DNA from: Hemerocallis citrina
Taxonomy: Eukaryota > Streptophyta > Magnoliopsida > Asparagales > Asphodelaceae
Reading direction: 5' to 3'
Assembly (NCBI GenBank): GCA_017893485.1
Contig: CM030363.1
Span: 112,091,073 to 112,155,072, forward strand
DNA length: 64,000 nucleotides
Positions 20,240 through 33,180 of the stretch are shown one piece after another. The notes beneath the pieces were generated by a model. That model saw only the letters and a list, made by a program, of their open reading frames with translations. It did not search any database and had not been told where the DNA came from. Positions within the stretch are counted from its first letter, which is position 1. Each line of letters begins with the position of its first letter. Both the position numbers and the translations under genes were made by a program.

Positions 20240-23200
20240 TGTAACCTCTGTTTTTCACTTTTGGTATTTTTGAGAATAATTGTTTTCTTTTGTGGATTAT
20301 TATATTCCATTGTATTTTTCGGAACAATATATTTAATTATTTTTATTTTATATTATTTTTCTGGCACTTTGATCTCCGTGTGCTGTTTGTGCGCCGATCG
20401 TCCGTTTTTCGCCATTTTGAGATATTTTTCTCATTTTCTTGGTTCCGTTCATGTTTAAATATTATTTTTGGGTCATGGTGGACTTTTAGAGGAGTTTTGG
20501 TCAATTTGAGATTTTTGGCCCTTAAGGAGATTTTTAGGAGCCATAAGGTTCATTGCATCTTGTATCCCCATTTGAAATCTACCCAATATCCATTACCCAA
20601 TTGTACACCCATTTAATCCTACTGATATCCACTACCCATTAACCCACATTTGATCTCCTATATATACCCCTAAACACTAAATAATCCCTAACCCTAATAT
20701 TATTTCTCTCTCCCTCTCCTATCTAAAACCGGCCTCCCCTACCCTAGTACCCCTGGCCTGCCTTCAAAAACCCCAGGCCGACACCTCCCCTCTCCTCTCT
20801 TGCCTTGGCCGATCATCAAAAACCCTTCCATCCATTATTCTATACTACTTCGCACCATTAATACTTCGTCTCTCCTCCTTCTTGTGGCAGGCAAGCACCA
20901 AGGCTGCACCCAACCATCCCAAAACAGCACCTAATCATCTCCCCTCGCTGTTTTGAGTTGTGGGCATCTCCCACTTTGGTTCGTGAGTTAAAGAGATCCA
21001 TCGTTGGCGCGTTTTGTTCGTGGGTTTCGTTCGAAATCGCGTTAGAGGGCGTCTTGCTCGTGGGTTTTCTTTGCTAGGCTTTGATTCGTCGCTATCGTCG
21101 TCACAACAAGGCAAGTAACTTGTACTTAACTTCATTAGTATGATACAAGTAGAAAGTTCACCTAATAGGGTAGTTGAGACTAGAGACGGCCAAAGATCAT
21201 GTTTTTATTTATGGGTTTCGTCTCTATTGTTCAAAACAGGCCATAGATGACTTAGGACATGGAGTTTGATAGGTTTATGCCTTAGGATTCACCCAAACGC
21301 GATTTTGATCGCGTATACGACATATTGTATACCCGAGGTATGTTTGAACACCCATATGAGAAATATTAGATTTTGACATGATAGAAACCCTTAGATATGA
21401 TATTTAGATAATGGGTAGGCCGCATTTCGAATTTGGAAGAGTTTGGATGATTTTTGAGGAAGTTATGACGTTTTGAAGTTTGGTTGAGAAATCTGGAAAT
21501 TTGGGTTGTACTGGATTGATTGCTGTTTTTGCCTAGGTTAGAGTCCGAATCTCAACATGGCTATTTCAGAGTAAATTGTAGAGAACTGAACCTATTATCT
21601 AACCCCACTGGTTTCGCCCCGTTTGAAGTTTGTATGAATTAACTATGATTATTTTAGTGACTGTATATTGGTAGTTTCCAGTTTCAGTTCGGGGTAGAGT
21701 TTATCATCTATTTTTTTCAAGACCCAAGTTATACATGATATCATGCCACAATCTTTTGTCCAGTGTTTCACCATGATGTTAGGTAGTCCCCAGATTTATT
21801 TTGTATTTTAAAGATGAGTTTTGGGTGATGATTCGTATCCTTTTCTATGTATCACTTTTGCTGTAAACTGCGTGTTGCCATATGTTGAATGGTGTTTTCA
21901 CCCTAGTTCTAATTACTGTATGAATATTTCATGTGAGATATGAAAGTTGGGTAATTGTATCTACTTTCACCTCGTTTCGACGGAAGTGGATTTCGATGCG
22001 CTGTTTGCAAGATAAGTTCGATCTTGCACAGCAGTGTTGAGAGATTTCAGATCCATCAAAACCAGGACTTGTGTTGTATTCCATTTTTGATATCATACCT
22101 ATACTTTCTGGAAAATTATGAAAATGATTATTTTGAATCTATATATATAGGGGATTACCCCAGAAATTTTGTGGGTTTATTTGATGACTTTGCTTGCTGT
22201 TTTTATGTGTTGGAAGTCATTCCCCTGTTTTCTGGCTGTACATGAAATCTGTGTTGAAATAACTTTTAAGCCGTGATGTTGTGAACTAGTGTATATCTTA
22301 ATTATATTCGTTAGAAGCGTGTGGAAGTCTATTTTCCAGATCCTTCGACGGATCAAGATTTGCATGCCTGTAGCTCTGTAAATTACTGATTTAGTGCTGA
22401 CTAGTCTTGCTGTCCTGATTATGAAACTTGTATATTTTGCTCGTATATGTGGATCTTTATTAACCATGCACGCTGAATTGATAACCTGAACTTATACCTG
22501 ATCCTACCATGCTTATTTGACACTAGTTTACACGTATACATGCATGTTGGATATTAACAACTAAAAGTAATCAAGCCGGGGTATATGGGACAGATCTAGT
22601 AGTGGATAGTGCAGAAATGTGTACTCGGAAGAACCTGGTTTGGTTGGAACTTGTTTACATGACATGTGGTGTGTTTGGAGTTGGAGCTTGTTTACATGAT
22701 ACATGGAGCTTGGAGCTCAATTACTTGCTTGTACCTGAGTATACTGCCCTGCATGGTCCCCTACGAAATCTAAAACGAAACTGTTGTGCTGTAGCAACCA
22801 TGTAGGATGGGTTGCATGTCGTGCTACCTCGATAGTGATCACACAAGACTTGAACTTAATACAAGAACATGATACATGACATGACACCCACTTGATTACA
22901 TGATATATGAGACATGATATATGAGACATGAATTACATGAATATGATACATGATACAAGACCACATGACACTTGACACTAGACGCATGTTTATAGGATGC
23001 TTGATTTTATGCCGTGACACTTGACACTTTTACCATGCTAGTTTGATTAGGTTGACTTTATACCTATACCATGTGCTAGTTAATTATCCCAATCCATGTG
23101 CTTGTATCCTACTCTATTTTGTGACCCGGACTTGCCATTGACGGGTACTTGTGTTTTCTCTTTCTCCTCTCCTGCATTCTATGAATTGCAGATTATGGTG

Positions 23201-23619
23201 GACAGGTTCGCGATGATGCTGGAGATTTGCAGTAGTAGTTGCTTTTGGATAATTATTATCATTTCTGTTTCATGCTAGAACATTATATGTAGTGAGACTT
23301 GCATTACTTTCGTGCTTGAGACTTGATTATTATTTTTTTGTACTTGGGTGATGTGACCCAAGAGATTTAATTGTTTTCCAGACTCTGTTTATTTGAGAAC
23401 ATGGTATTTAATTTCAAGTAATTTATGTTGGTGAGTTTGATTCAATGTTGCATGTGGGTTCCATTTCTGCTTCCGACTCTGTTAACTCTGATATATATGT
23501 CTATATTGCCTGTGATGTGTTGCAAGGATTTCTCGAAACAGCTTAAGGATGATTATAATCATTCGCTGGGCTTTTGTTATGTACTCGTATTCCGTATTTT
23601 TGGGAAGCGGGGCGTGACA
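20240..23619 (+). mobile_element. Solo LTR A3 (family A) at the 3' end of D2
   Basis: It is 3380 bp, starts TGTAACCTCTG and ends GGGAAGCGGGGCGTGACA. The flanks tgggg (20235-20239) and cgtgg (23620-23624) are a poor duplication. The host join is still clear, because D2 reads TTTGGGG before it and TGTTACA after it, as in D1. It contains the family landmarks: TATATA plus telo-box-like sequence (20659-20698), a short GC-rich leader (20700-21100), CAAGGCAAGTAACTTGTAC (21110), the GCCGGGG block (about 22575), the block conserved between copies (22735-22835), and the conserved 3' terminus. No coding sequence. Confidence 0.85.
20659..20698 (+). promoter_or_regulatory. TATA box and telo-box-like motif of LTR A3
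   Basis: TATATATACCCC at about 20659 is followed by CCCTAACCCTAA at 20687-20698, with ACCCATT-type words upstream. The order is reversed compared with A1, where the ACCCTA motif lies upstream of TATA. It is the likely LTR promoter zone by analogy with the other copies. Confidence 0.5.
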
Positions 23620-23631
23620 CGTGGTGTTACA

Positions 23632-24005
23632 AAATTCTAGCCACGCCCACCACAGGCACCATCAAAAGGTGGGTTAACCCTATAGGTAATCCTTTATAAT
23701 TTGGATCCTAATATACACACACATTTCTCCTCCATATTTTCCGATATGGGATATTAAACGAAAGCCATTCACGTCACTATCCAAACCATGCATGCACACT
23801 CATGCACAATTAATAGCCATAGCCCCATAATCCAATCATATAGGCCACCTTCATCAATCCTTGATCATAATCCCATAGGATCTTTCTATAGGACAACAAC
23901 CAACCATCCATTTCTTTCTTTTATTATTTTTATTTATTATATATATATTATTATTATATATATTTCTATATATAATATTATATATATACCTGCTTAAGTA
24001 CGGGC
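23632..24005. other. Unassigned AT-rich interval
   Basis: It lies between the end of LTR D2 and the left edge of LTR E. It contains TTTTCCGATATGGGAT near 23735, a kind of sequence often seen in plant LTR or promoter DNA, and an ATATAT tract (23935-23990). No reading frame, terminus or duplication is convincing. It may be the remnant of a copia LTR. Confidence 0.4.
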
Positions 24006-24584
24006 TGTTACAATAATTTTCAGTATCAACCTCAATGTAATAGTAAACATAGCCAAAACACAGATAAAATTTTCAACTTTTATTACATCATTTCTTTACA
24101 AAACACAATGAAAAATTAAACACCTTGAATTACAATTCTATGTTTTACAACACATTCTTTTACAATTTACATAAGCCACATTATCATTCTACCACATGCA
24201 TTCAAATCCTATGTTATAAAACATAAAAAATTAAGTTATAAACAACATATGTCAACAGTAATAACAAATGGAATATGAAATAACAATAAATAAAACATGG
24301 AAATATCAAGTGGAACTAAGCTAAGTGTTAAGTGTAAGAAAACAGAAAAATGTCATGCATAAAACAAAGTCAAGAAAACAGAAATGCAATATGATGACTC
24401 TCTAATGCATACTTGTCAGATTCTATGCATTCCATACTACATAGGTCCGGTGCAAGCCCTTATCGTTCTCCACTTTATAGGGTTAGATCGCACACTATAC
24501 AACTATTCTACTATAATGACTACTACGAGATTTAGATATTTTGCAAGTATCGGTTCTCGCCCTCGGAACACTGGAGGCAAATCC

Positions 24585-24800
24585 GACTCACATGGATCAT
24601 TCTGTGGCCTATTTCATCCATCGTCCTGGAATACTGGGGATTGCCTCACTCCGCAGGTCATCCTGGAACCCTCATTGCACAAACATCCCATGAGTGTCGT
24701 TATCGTCATTGGAATACTGGAGATCAATCCCACTCACGTTGGATCATTCTGTGGCTTATTTCAGCCATCGTCCCGGAATACTGGAGATTATCTAACTCCT
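24585..24800 (+). repeat. Direct repeat (~147 bp period) in E
   Basis: ACTCAC.TGGATCATTCTGTGGC recurs at about 24585 and 24731, each followed by ATTTCA.CCATCGTCC.GGAATACTGG. It corresponds in position to the 130-bp pair of D1 and D2. A 158-codon open frame across it is a by-product of the duplication, and I do not call it a gene. Confidence 0.65.
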
Positions 24801-25435
24801 CGGATCGTCCTGAAGTCCATAACTCACGTTTGCCCTCACTTCATCATATCATCATTCTAGTGCATGTCCTTATATTTATTAAGTTAATTAATTAATTACA
24901 AATATCGTAGAGTTTGTGCACCCTACTGGACTTAACTCAACTGATCAACATCAAGACCACAACTGGCCACACCACAAAATCTCAACTGCCGGTACACTAG
25001 GGTCCCACACTCCCTCTAGTGATCCACAACTCAACCATCAACACAAAATCTTCCATTAAAATTCTCAATTCCATTATCAATGATCTTATATTAAGAAAAC
25101 TTCTTAAAAATCAACAAATCCAAATTCCTGTAATATACTCATAAATTCCAGAATTGAAACAAAGTGCTAAATCTAGTAAATATCTGAAAAATCATATTTT
25201 GAAGTCGTAGAATATCACAAAACATCAATTTCTTCGAAAACCATATATCTTTCATTTAATAAAGTCATAGAACACAATTCAAAATCTATTTTAATCAAAA
25301 CATAACTCTCTGTAAAGTAATGTAATCTGTAGTAAAAGCATCATCGAAAATAGTAGATCAATAATCCATAATATTGAAGAATAATCGTTCAAGAAAACAC
25401 GAAGAAATCTTAAGAAAACATTCAACCAAACTGAC

Positions 25436-25550
25436 AGTCGACCGTTAGAAAAGTACAAAAAGTGGCCGGTCGACCGACATGCAAAAATCCCCAAAATCAA
25501 TTATGATAGTCGAGTGTCAATTCATTTGTAAATATTGACAGTCGACCGAC
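25436..25550. repeat. GTCGAC cluster in E
   Basis: CAGTCGACCG at about 25436, GGTCGACCGAC near 25467 and CAGTCGACCGAC near 25540 lie within about 115 bp. They are half-matches to the palindrome repeated in D2 (18583-18960) and in copia LTRs in this window. Confidence 0.65.
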
Positions 25551-27200
25551 AATTCAAATTTTTGACAGCTTTAATATTCACGCACATTTTTACTGATACT
25601 TCAATTATACTTTGTAAAATCACAAATTTGCAAAACAAAAATCCTCAGATGATCAAATACAACTTGTATAACATGTAGGAGTTTACAAAACTAATCAAAA
25701 CTTTATTAAGATCATAAAAGAGTAATTTTTATCAAAATCTTCACAACAGTAGCTATATATGTATATATGTGTTTATATACGCATTTAAGCATCAGTTAGA
25801 GCTTCAAAATCCATCAAATAGGAGTAGTACAAGGTTCAAAACAGTCTCAGTACAATAACAAAGCAAAATCCAAACGAAAACATCACAAAATCACAAAAAG
25901 TCAACTTCGGCTGAACACTTATCTGACGTGAAAATCAAATACTCAACTCCAACTCAAAACTTGATTCTTTCCGACCCAAAACCCTTCCACAACTGGTTAT
26001 ACTCAAACCCCACTAACTACATCAATTTACTCATGGATATATGCAATTATAACAATCGTTCATCAAGTTTTTACTCATCAAAATACCCCCAACAGATTAT
26101 TTATATACACACACAGTGAAGAAACTCATCTTTAATCAATTTTATGCAATCCACATCATACAACTCATTATATGTAATCAGAACAACAAGAATAATACAA
26201 AACATCATATCCATTATTTCTTTTAGGTTTTTAACAATCTCAAGTCATCTATATAGAGTTTTAATCATCAATAACGTAGTTTTCATGAAAAGATTCAATT
26301 TTTATTCACACATCCATCAAAGTTCATTATATCATCATACCATCATCTAACATGCTTTCTAATAGACAAATCATCACATACAACATGCATAGGACAATAA
26401 GAAAAGAACATATATCACTCACCTTATTGAAGAATTAACCGAAGATAATAAAGAGAATATGAAAATCCTTCATTTCACAAGAAAACCAAGATCCCCGCTC
26501 CGAAACTCCAAGAAATCAATAATAAAGAAAATCCTTTATGTAATGCATCAAAGAGACAGCTGCTACTGCCCTTATAACAGGCCGGAAATAGGGTATATTA
26601 GGGTTTTGAATAGGTTTTGCAAAATATCCCTTTTGAATATATCTTTACATATATAAATCCTTATACTTGGAAATTAGATTAACCAATTCAATTAAAATTT
26701 AAAAACAAAATAACGGATCAATCTTGGCTGGGACTATCTTTAAACCTAGAAAAACAAATTTTGTAATTTCGCCTCTAAGTGGTAATTTTGCAAAAAGACA
26801 ATTCTTTAAGAAATTTGCGAAATAAACCAAATCTATTAAAACAAAAAGTAAACTCTTTACCTCTGAGTCGACTAGCAATCATGCTCAGCCCAAAAATCCA
26901 AAAAGCTGGTGTTTTTACCCCAAGTGGTAATTTTGCACAAAAGCCCCTCATTTGTAATATTTACAAATATGCTAATTAAATATCAGAAAAATCCAAAAAA
27001 ATCATAAATAATACCTACTAATAAATAATAGATTTCTCCCAGAATAATTTCTGTCTTTGAACTTCCCCAAGAAAATATTTGCACGTATTTTGCACGTGTA
27101 AAAAGTTAAATTTCAGAAAAATGTTTATTAAATCACCAAAAAATCATTTTAATTCATTTATTAATCTCAAAAGCATTATTTAAAAATCTTGGGTGTTACA

Positions 27201-28280
27201 GACAATTTTCTAAGCATTCTGAACTTAAAACTTGGCTCCTTGTTACAGAACAAAATAATTAATTAAGAATTATAATTCAAGACCAACTGAGTTTATGACA
27301 ATTCCTGAAACAAATGCCAATTTTGCTAAAAATAGAGGCAGAGGTAGGGGACGAGGACGAAATAGTTCCTCTAGAAGTCCTCTCCCGAATAGGTGAGCAC
27401 AGTAATTCCTCCAGTAAATGTCCAAATAACACAACGTTTAAAAACCACCCGAATAGGTTCGCTCTCCATATTGAGAAGAATTAAAATCTACCTAACAATT
27501 CTATTAAGTATCCAGACGATACTTGCTATAGATGTGGAAAAAGTGGACATTGGTCACGTATCTTTCGTGCACCAAAATATGTGGTAGATTAATACAAGGC
27601 TTCTGTTAATTCTGCAAAGACATATGCTGGATGGTAAAAAATCTGATGGAAGATCATAATGCAAATATACCAATGGGTATACAAACTGGAATCTTTCTGA
27701 TTTATTTGAAGATACTGACAGCCAACCTATTACCACTTTGAAGAAAAATTGGGAGAACCACCAAGTTGGGTTTAGAAGACCTAAAACAATTGTTATCGTC
27801 TTATTGAATTCAAATTTAGCTTTAGTTTTTATTTTGAATAATTCCGTTATGGTATAATGGATGATGTTTTTGGAGAATTGTTTCTATTAAAAATTTCACA
27901 TTTCATGTTAAGATATTATCTTTGTTGTGAATGGTCAAGATATTTTGCCTGCTTAAGTAACTTGTTAATTTTTGTCTTATTTTAAAGGTATGGATCATGG
28001 AATGGATGAAAAGAAGATAATATATATCTGGTAGACAGTGGCACAACACATACTATACTGAAAAATGAGAAATTTTACTCGGTGTTGAATCCATGCAAAG
28101 TATCCACCATAGCCAGACTTGTATAAATAATTGAAGGTTCTGGAAGAGCCCATGTAATGTTACTATATGGTACGCATATATTCATTAAATATGCTTTATT
28201 TTTCAGCAATTACCGAAGAAATTTGCTTAGTTTCAAAGATATCAGAATGAATGGATACCAGATAGAAATTATAAGTGCAA
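27201..28280 (+). pseudogene. copia gag tail and protease (element F)
   Basis: The gag part reads FSKHSELKTWLLVTEQNN at about 27210, then NRGRGRGRGRN near 27340. The CCHC knuckle CYRCGKSGHWSRIF (27523-27565) has its last cysteine replaced by phenylalanine. The protease active site LVDSGTTHTIL is at about 28030-28065, with the DSG triad intact. Between them the frame is broken several times. The family packages element RNA (gag) and cleaves the polyprotein (protease); neither can be made here. The order, and the distance to the GAG-pre-integrase at 28440, fit a normal copia. Confidence 0.85.
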
Positions 28281-30112
28281 ATATATTTTATGCATCATTA
28301 CTAGTGTTGGAAGTCAGAAACTAACACTAGAAAAGTTAAGTACATTCTCCTCGGGTCTATATTGCACAAGAATTGTGAATGTTGAATCATACTCCATTAT
28401 GAGCCAGAAGCACAAGCCAAGCTACAAGCTTCAATCTGGCCCAAAATTTAGTGACCCTAAGATTTTAACTCTTTAGCATGATAGGTTAGGACATCCTAGG
28501 CCCACTATGTTAATAACAATAATAGATAACTCATATGGACATCCCTTACCAAACCATGAGTTGACTATACCTAGTGAGTACATATGTATCCCGTGTTCAC
28601 AAGGTAAACTCATCACCAAACCCTCTTTTCTTAAAATTGCATCTGAATTGCCATCATTTCTCAAGGAGGTACAAAGTGATATTTGTGGCCCATAAATACT
28701 CCTAGTGGACCTTTTAGATATTTTATGGTCTTAACTGATGCCTCCACTCGTTGGTCCAATGTTTGCCTACTTTTTACCAGGAATGCAGTTTTTTCTCGTC
28801 TAATGGCTCAATCATAAAACTTAGAGCTTATTTTACTAACTAGCCTATTAAGTTTATAAGACTTTATAATGCAGTTGAATTCACATATCAAGTTTTTGAT
28901 AATTATAGTTCATCGGTAGGGATTGATGTTGAACATCCCACTCCACATGTTCATACACATAATGGCTTGGCTGAATCCTTGATTAATTATCTTCAACATA
29001 TTGTCAGACCTTTAGTTATGCAGTCTATATTACTTGTTAGTGCTTGGGGACATGATGTATTGCATGCATCAATGCTTATAAGGCTTATACCCACAACCTA
29101 TTATATTTTTTCTTATGCACAACTTGTGACAGGTAATCAGCTGAATATATTTCATTTGTGTAAATTTGGCTGTGCAGTTCTTGTTCCTATCCTGCCTTCT
29201 CAGCATTCTAAAATGGGCCCTCAATGGAGATTGAGGATTATGTCGTTTTTGACTCGCCCTTTATTATTCGGTATTTAGAACCAATGACAGAAGATGTATT
29301 ACTGTTCGTTTTGTGAATTGTAACTTTGATGAGACAATATTCTCATCGTTAGGGGTAGATAATAAAGTTCCTGAAAAAAAAATTGATTTTGCAATCCATT
29401 TCAGAAGAATACCAAGAATTAACGTGGAATAGTTCCACTCTGTCTCATCTTGATTTACGTAATTCACAATGTGAAAATGAAGTACAAAAAATATTGCACT
29501 TACAAGAAATTGCAAACAGATTACCCGATGCATTTACAGATGTAGTGAAAGTGATGAAGTCACACGTGTAAGCTGTGAATACACCTGCCAAAGTTATTGT
29601 CCCTGTAGGATAATATTCAAATATGAAAACAAATGAATCTACCACACACCAAAAGCGTGGTATACTTTTAGGTTCAAAATCTGCTCCTCGGAAATGAAGA
29701 AATGAGAAAACATGCCCAAATAACACTCCCGAAGAGGTTTGTCGTTTCACTAAAGAAGCGGTTATACAAAAATCCACTCTCTATAAATCTCCATAACAAG
29801 TTATTGTCTTGGAAAAGACACAAATCCCTGGTGAGACTTTGGAATTCCCTGAAGAGACAAAGGTTAAGTGATCCATATACTTTACACTAATTCACGAGAG
29901 ATGTGGAAAACAAAAAAGATACAATCATCGATGACATATATACTTATGTTGTACCTACACAAGTATCAAATGATGATCATAATGATGATACCAAACCACG
30001 TACTATAAATGATTGTCGACAAAGACTAGATTGGTCAAAATGGAAAAGATGCCATCACGTCAGAAATAGAGTTTCTCAATAAACGTGGTGTATTTGGACC
30101 TATAATACCAAC
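28281..30112 (+). pseudogene. copia GAG-pre-integrase, integrase and start of RT (element F)
   Basis: WHDRLGHP-like sequence near 28478-28505 marks the GAG-pre-integrase domain. CSQGKLITKPS follows, and VQSDICGP opens the integrase core near 28670. GLAESLINYLQHIVRPLVMQ (about 28963) and FHLCKFGCAVLVPI (about 29150) are later integrase blocks. The linker to RT carries many stops. The RT start reads RGVFGPIIPT just before LTR A4 interrupts it at 30113. Confidence 0.82.
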
Positions 30113-30479
30113 TGTAACCGCTGTTTCCTCAAATCCGTATTTTTTTTGTATATTTTATGTATTTAAAATTTATGTATTATTTTTCTGTTTTCAAATTCTT
30201 TTTTTTTCATAAAATGTATTCTTGAATCTTTTTTTTAAAGTCTATTTTTTTATCAATAATTGTAATAAGTTTCCAATGATTCTTATATTGTATTACAAAT
30301 CTTATTATTATTATTATTATTAATGTTATTTTTATTATCATTTTTATTATTACTTAGATTGGTTATTAAAAACCTAGTTCTGTCTATTAATTATATTTGT
30401 ACTTATCTCAAATACATCTTATATTTTAATGTAAATTATATTTTCGTTATAAACCATATTTCTATTCTTATTGGATCTT

Positions 30480-30720
30480 GTTTATTAAACCCGATAACCC
30501 CAACTACCCTATTATACAGCCTATACCCATTTACTCTTTTAATCCAACTACCTTATACCCATTTATAAACTACCCAAACCCATATATCCATTATCCCTAT
30601 CTACCCAAAACCTAATTAACTTAAACCGAACTAACCTATACCCGTATAATACCCAAACCCTATTAAAATACCCGTTACCCACCCTGTTCTACATAACCCT
30701 AATTCTACTCATTTATATAC
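30480..30720 (+). promoter_or_regulatory. ACCC-rich U3 zone with TATA-like sequence, LTR A4
   Basis: This is a run of ACCCATT, ACCCTATT and ACCCGT words that looks like degenerate telomere repeat. AACCCTAA lies at 30695-30702 and TTATATAC at 30713-30720. It sits directly upstream of the GC-rich leader, where a promoter is expected. Confidence 0.55.
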
Positions 30721-30724
30721 CCAC

Positions 30725-31390
30725 CCATGCCGCCCCGTCTCTTCATCTTCCCCAGCCACCATCTCCTTTTTCGAAAACCCATACAACCGCATCCCTTTCC
30801 GTCTCCCGTCCTCCTGCTCATCTCCGGCAACCACAACAGCAACCGAGCACCCCCTGCATCTCTTTCGCAAACCCCAGCTCACGACCCCTTGCTCCTGCTT
30901 ATCTCCGAGCCGCCCTCACCTCCATCGCATCCGTAGCATCGCCGACCCCTGTCTACGGTGCTTCCCCTTCGTCGTATGCCAAGGACGGTAGTGACAGCAC
31001 GCTGCACCGTTCCCCTCTGCCTTCGGCAGCCGCAATAGCCACTGTAGGCCAACATGAGTCTCCCTGCGCCTCCACAGCATCACCACAGCATCGACTCCCC
31101 GCCTCCTGGTGCTCCCCTTCGTCGTGGACCAAGAGGGCAGCGAGAACAGCGTGCTGCTGTTCTTCTCTGGCAGCAGCAGATCGGGGAAATAGCGACAGCC
31201 CCATCGCCGTGCCGTTGCCGTGCATCGTTCTCTTGTTGCTTGGGTTGTTGTTGGTGCGCACATGTATCGCCCGTGCACATGTTTTGTTGGTTGGAATGAT
31301 TTCCATTCGTAGTTCGTGGTGTTCGTTCGTTGTTCGTGTTCCGAAAATTCGTTTCCGTTATTCTTGCTCTTGTATTGTTCTCGTCGTCTT
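30725..31390 (+). other. GC-rich leader of LTR A4
   Basis: The segment is C-rich then GC-rich, with a closing GTGTTCCGAAAATTCGTTTCCG motif that has equivalents in A1 and A2, and it ends at the CAAGTAACTT block. Open frames on both strands (up to 173 codons on the minus strand) are low-complexity and have no counterpart in other copies. I treat them as chance frames in GC-rich DNA. Confidence 0.55.
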
Positions 31391-32965
31391 TCAAGCAAGT
31401 AACTTATACTCCAATTCATTTGTTTGATATAAGTCAAAAAGTTTACCTATAGTATAGTTGGGTCTAGAGACGACTCTTGTTTGTGATATGCTTGATGAGT
31501 TTTGTCTCTATTGTGAAAAATTTGACCATAGATGACTCACGACACATTATGGACATGGATTAACCTAAGATTTGCCCGTTCTTGATTTTGAGCATGTATG
31601 TGAGACTTGTGTGAGAATTCGTGTTTTGATTGAGACCCATGAGATATATTTGGCGTGGATATGTTAATAACCCTAATTCACGATGTTTGGACACTTGGTA
31701 GACTTGATTCATGTTTGGTTGTATTTTGAACAAGTTTTTTATGATATATGTTGAGTTGTTGTTAAGGGGAAAAATCTGTATTTTGTTGCTGATCTGTTTT
31801 GTTTGCTATTTTTGACTGTCTTAAAGTCAGTATCTTAATTTTATAAAACATGAATTTTAGAGAATTTTATTTATTTTCCAACCCCTCTGACTTTGCTCAA
31901 TTTCGTTTTCGTATATGTGAGTTATGACTGTTTTACTACAGAGGTGTCGATCTTTTCCAGATTTCGTTTCTTGGTAATTTTGATGATTAAATTATTTTGA
32001 TACTGTGCTACACATATTATTTTGATCTGAAACTTTGATCAGTCTTTCTATACTTATCTAGGGATTACCCAGAATTTTGGTAGATTTTATTGACGAGTTT
32101 TAGATGCCGTTTCACGCTTGTTTATAAGAACTATACTTGCTGTATTTTGTTTGCTGTTCTGTAATGAAACGTATTTTCACCCTGATTTGTGAAATATATT
32201 TGTCTATTTTTATGAAAAATATTTGTGAAATATGAAAGTTAAATTATTTTGTCTATTTTTATCTACCTTTGGCGGATTTGGATTTTGTTTCACGGCTTGC
32301 GAGATATTTCACTTTTCGTACAGAAGTGTTGGGAATTCAAGATTTTTCAAAGTATCGTTTCTTGATGTTTTCTTATTTTTGATGACTAAACTAATTTTAC
32401 TGGAATATTATGAAACTTTATATTCTGATTCTAGACATATAGGGTAATACCCCAGATTTTTTCTGAATTTGTTTGAGAGGTTTTGATGCGATTTTCCTGA
32501 CTAAGAATTCGTTTTACTGATTTCTATTTGAACATGTTTTTCTAGATTCAAACCTGTTTTGAGTTATGATGTTGTGAATTACTATATGACTTATTTATAC
32601 TCTGTGGATTCGTGTTGAAGTCTAATTTCCATATCCTTTGACGGATTCAGATTTAGATGTTTGTAGTAGCGGAAATCACTATTTTAGTACAACACTGTCT
32701 TACTGTCCTGAATTAGAAAACTAGTTGTTTTACCCTGTTATATGTTATCTTGTACCTGTACTTGTTTATCTTGCACTCGTACAAGATTATCTTGCAACTT
32801 GCACTTGTTACATGATCATGCCATGTTATTCTTGATATATTTTGCACATATACATGCTTGTTTGAGAATAATTATAAATAATCAAACTGGGGTTTTTAAT
32901 GGGAAAGATCTAGTAGTGGATAGTGCAAAAACGTGTACTCGGAAGGAGACTTGTGTTTCCTGTAT

Positions 32966-33180
32966 GACAAGTTTACCGATCAAGTTTACTGATTATGTTA
33001 CCGATCAAGTTTACCGATCAAGTTACCGATCGGTTAATTTCTGTTACCGATCAAGTTACCGATCAAGTTACCGATCAAGTTTACTGATCAAGTTTATCGA
33101 TCAAGTTAATATTCTGTTACCGATCAAGTTACCGATCAAGTTTACCGATCAAGTTACCGATCAAGTTTACCGACCAAGTT
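32966..33180 (+). repeat. ACCGATCAAGTT minisatellite in A4
   Basis: About twelve short units of 13-20 bp vary between GTTACCGATCAA and GTTTACCGATCAA. It lies in the same interval of the LTR where A2 has 44-48 bp units and A1 has TTCATGAACC units. It is not a CRISPR: the units abut with no unique spacers. Confidence 0.9.

Larger units (their letters stand above)
13851..23631 (+). mobile_element. 3' LTR D2 (gypsy family D), split by D1 and A3
   Basis: It begins TGTAACATCC right after the polypurine tract and ends ..GGGGTGTTACA, with the last seven bases displaced to 23625-23631 by A3. Subtracting D1 (14434-17714) and A3 (20240-23619) leaves about 3.1 kb. A TATA box is at 14401-14408. In its body it carries a GTCGAC minisatellite (18583-18960) in place of the tRNA-like modules of D1 and D3, then the family's direct repeat (19493-19665). 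The rest is AT-rich without coding sequence. Because it follows pol, it identifies family D as gypsy LTRs. Confidence 0.88.
24006..27200 (-). mobile_element. LTR E, diverged family D relative
   Basis: Read on the minus strand from 27200 it starts TGTAACACCCAAGATTTTTA with ACGTGCAAAATACGTGC soon after, like the start of D2. On the left it ends at TGTTACAATAATTTTC (24006), which differs from the usual GGGGTGTTACA. It shares with D copies the GATTCTATGCATTCCATACTACATAGG-type segment (about 24420), the direct repeat (24585 and 24731) and a GTCGAC cluster (25436-25550). The flanks cgggc and gacaa do not match, so an end or flank has been lost. At its right it abuts copia F inside gag. No coding sequence. 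Confidence 0.7.

Noticed and set aside
24384..24860. A 158-codon open frame in LTR E
   Set aside because: It spans the family D direct repeat, and the equivalent frame is absent in D1, D2 and D3.
30727..31437. Open frames of 69-173 codons in LTR A4
   Set aside because: Same leader segment; no conserved frame, domain or matching frame in A1, A3 or A5.
32966..33180. CRISPR-like array
   Set aside because: The units are contiguous with no unique spacers, and the sequence is a plant retroelement LTR.
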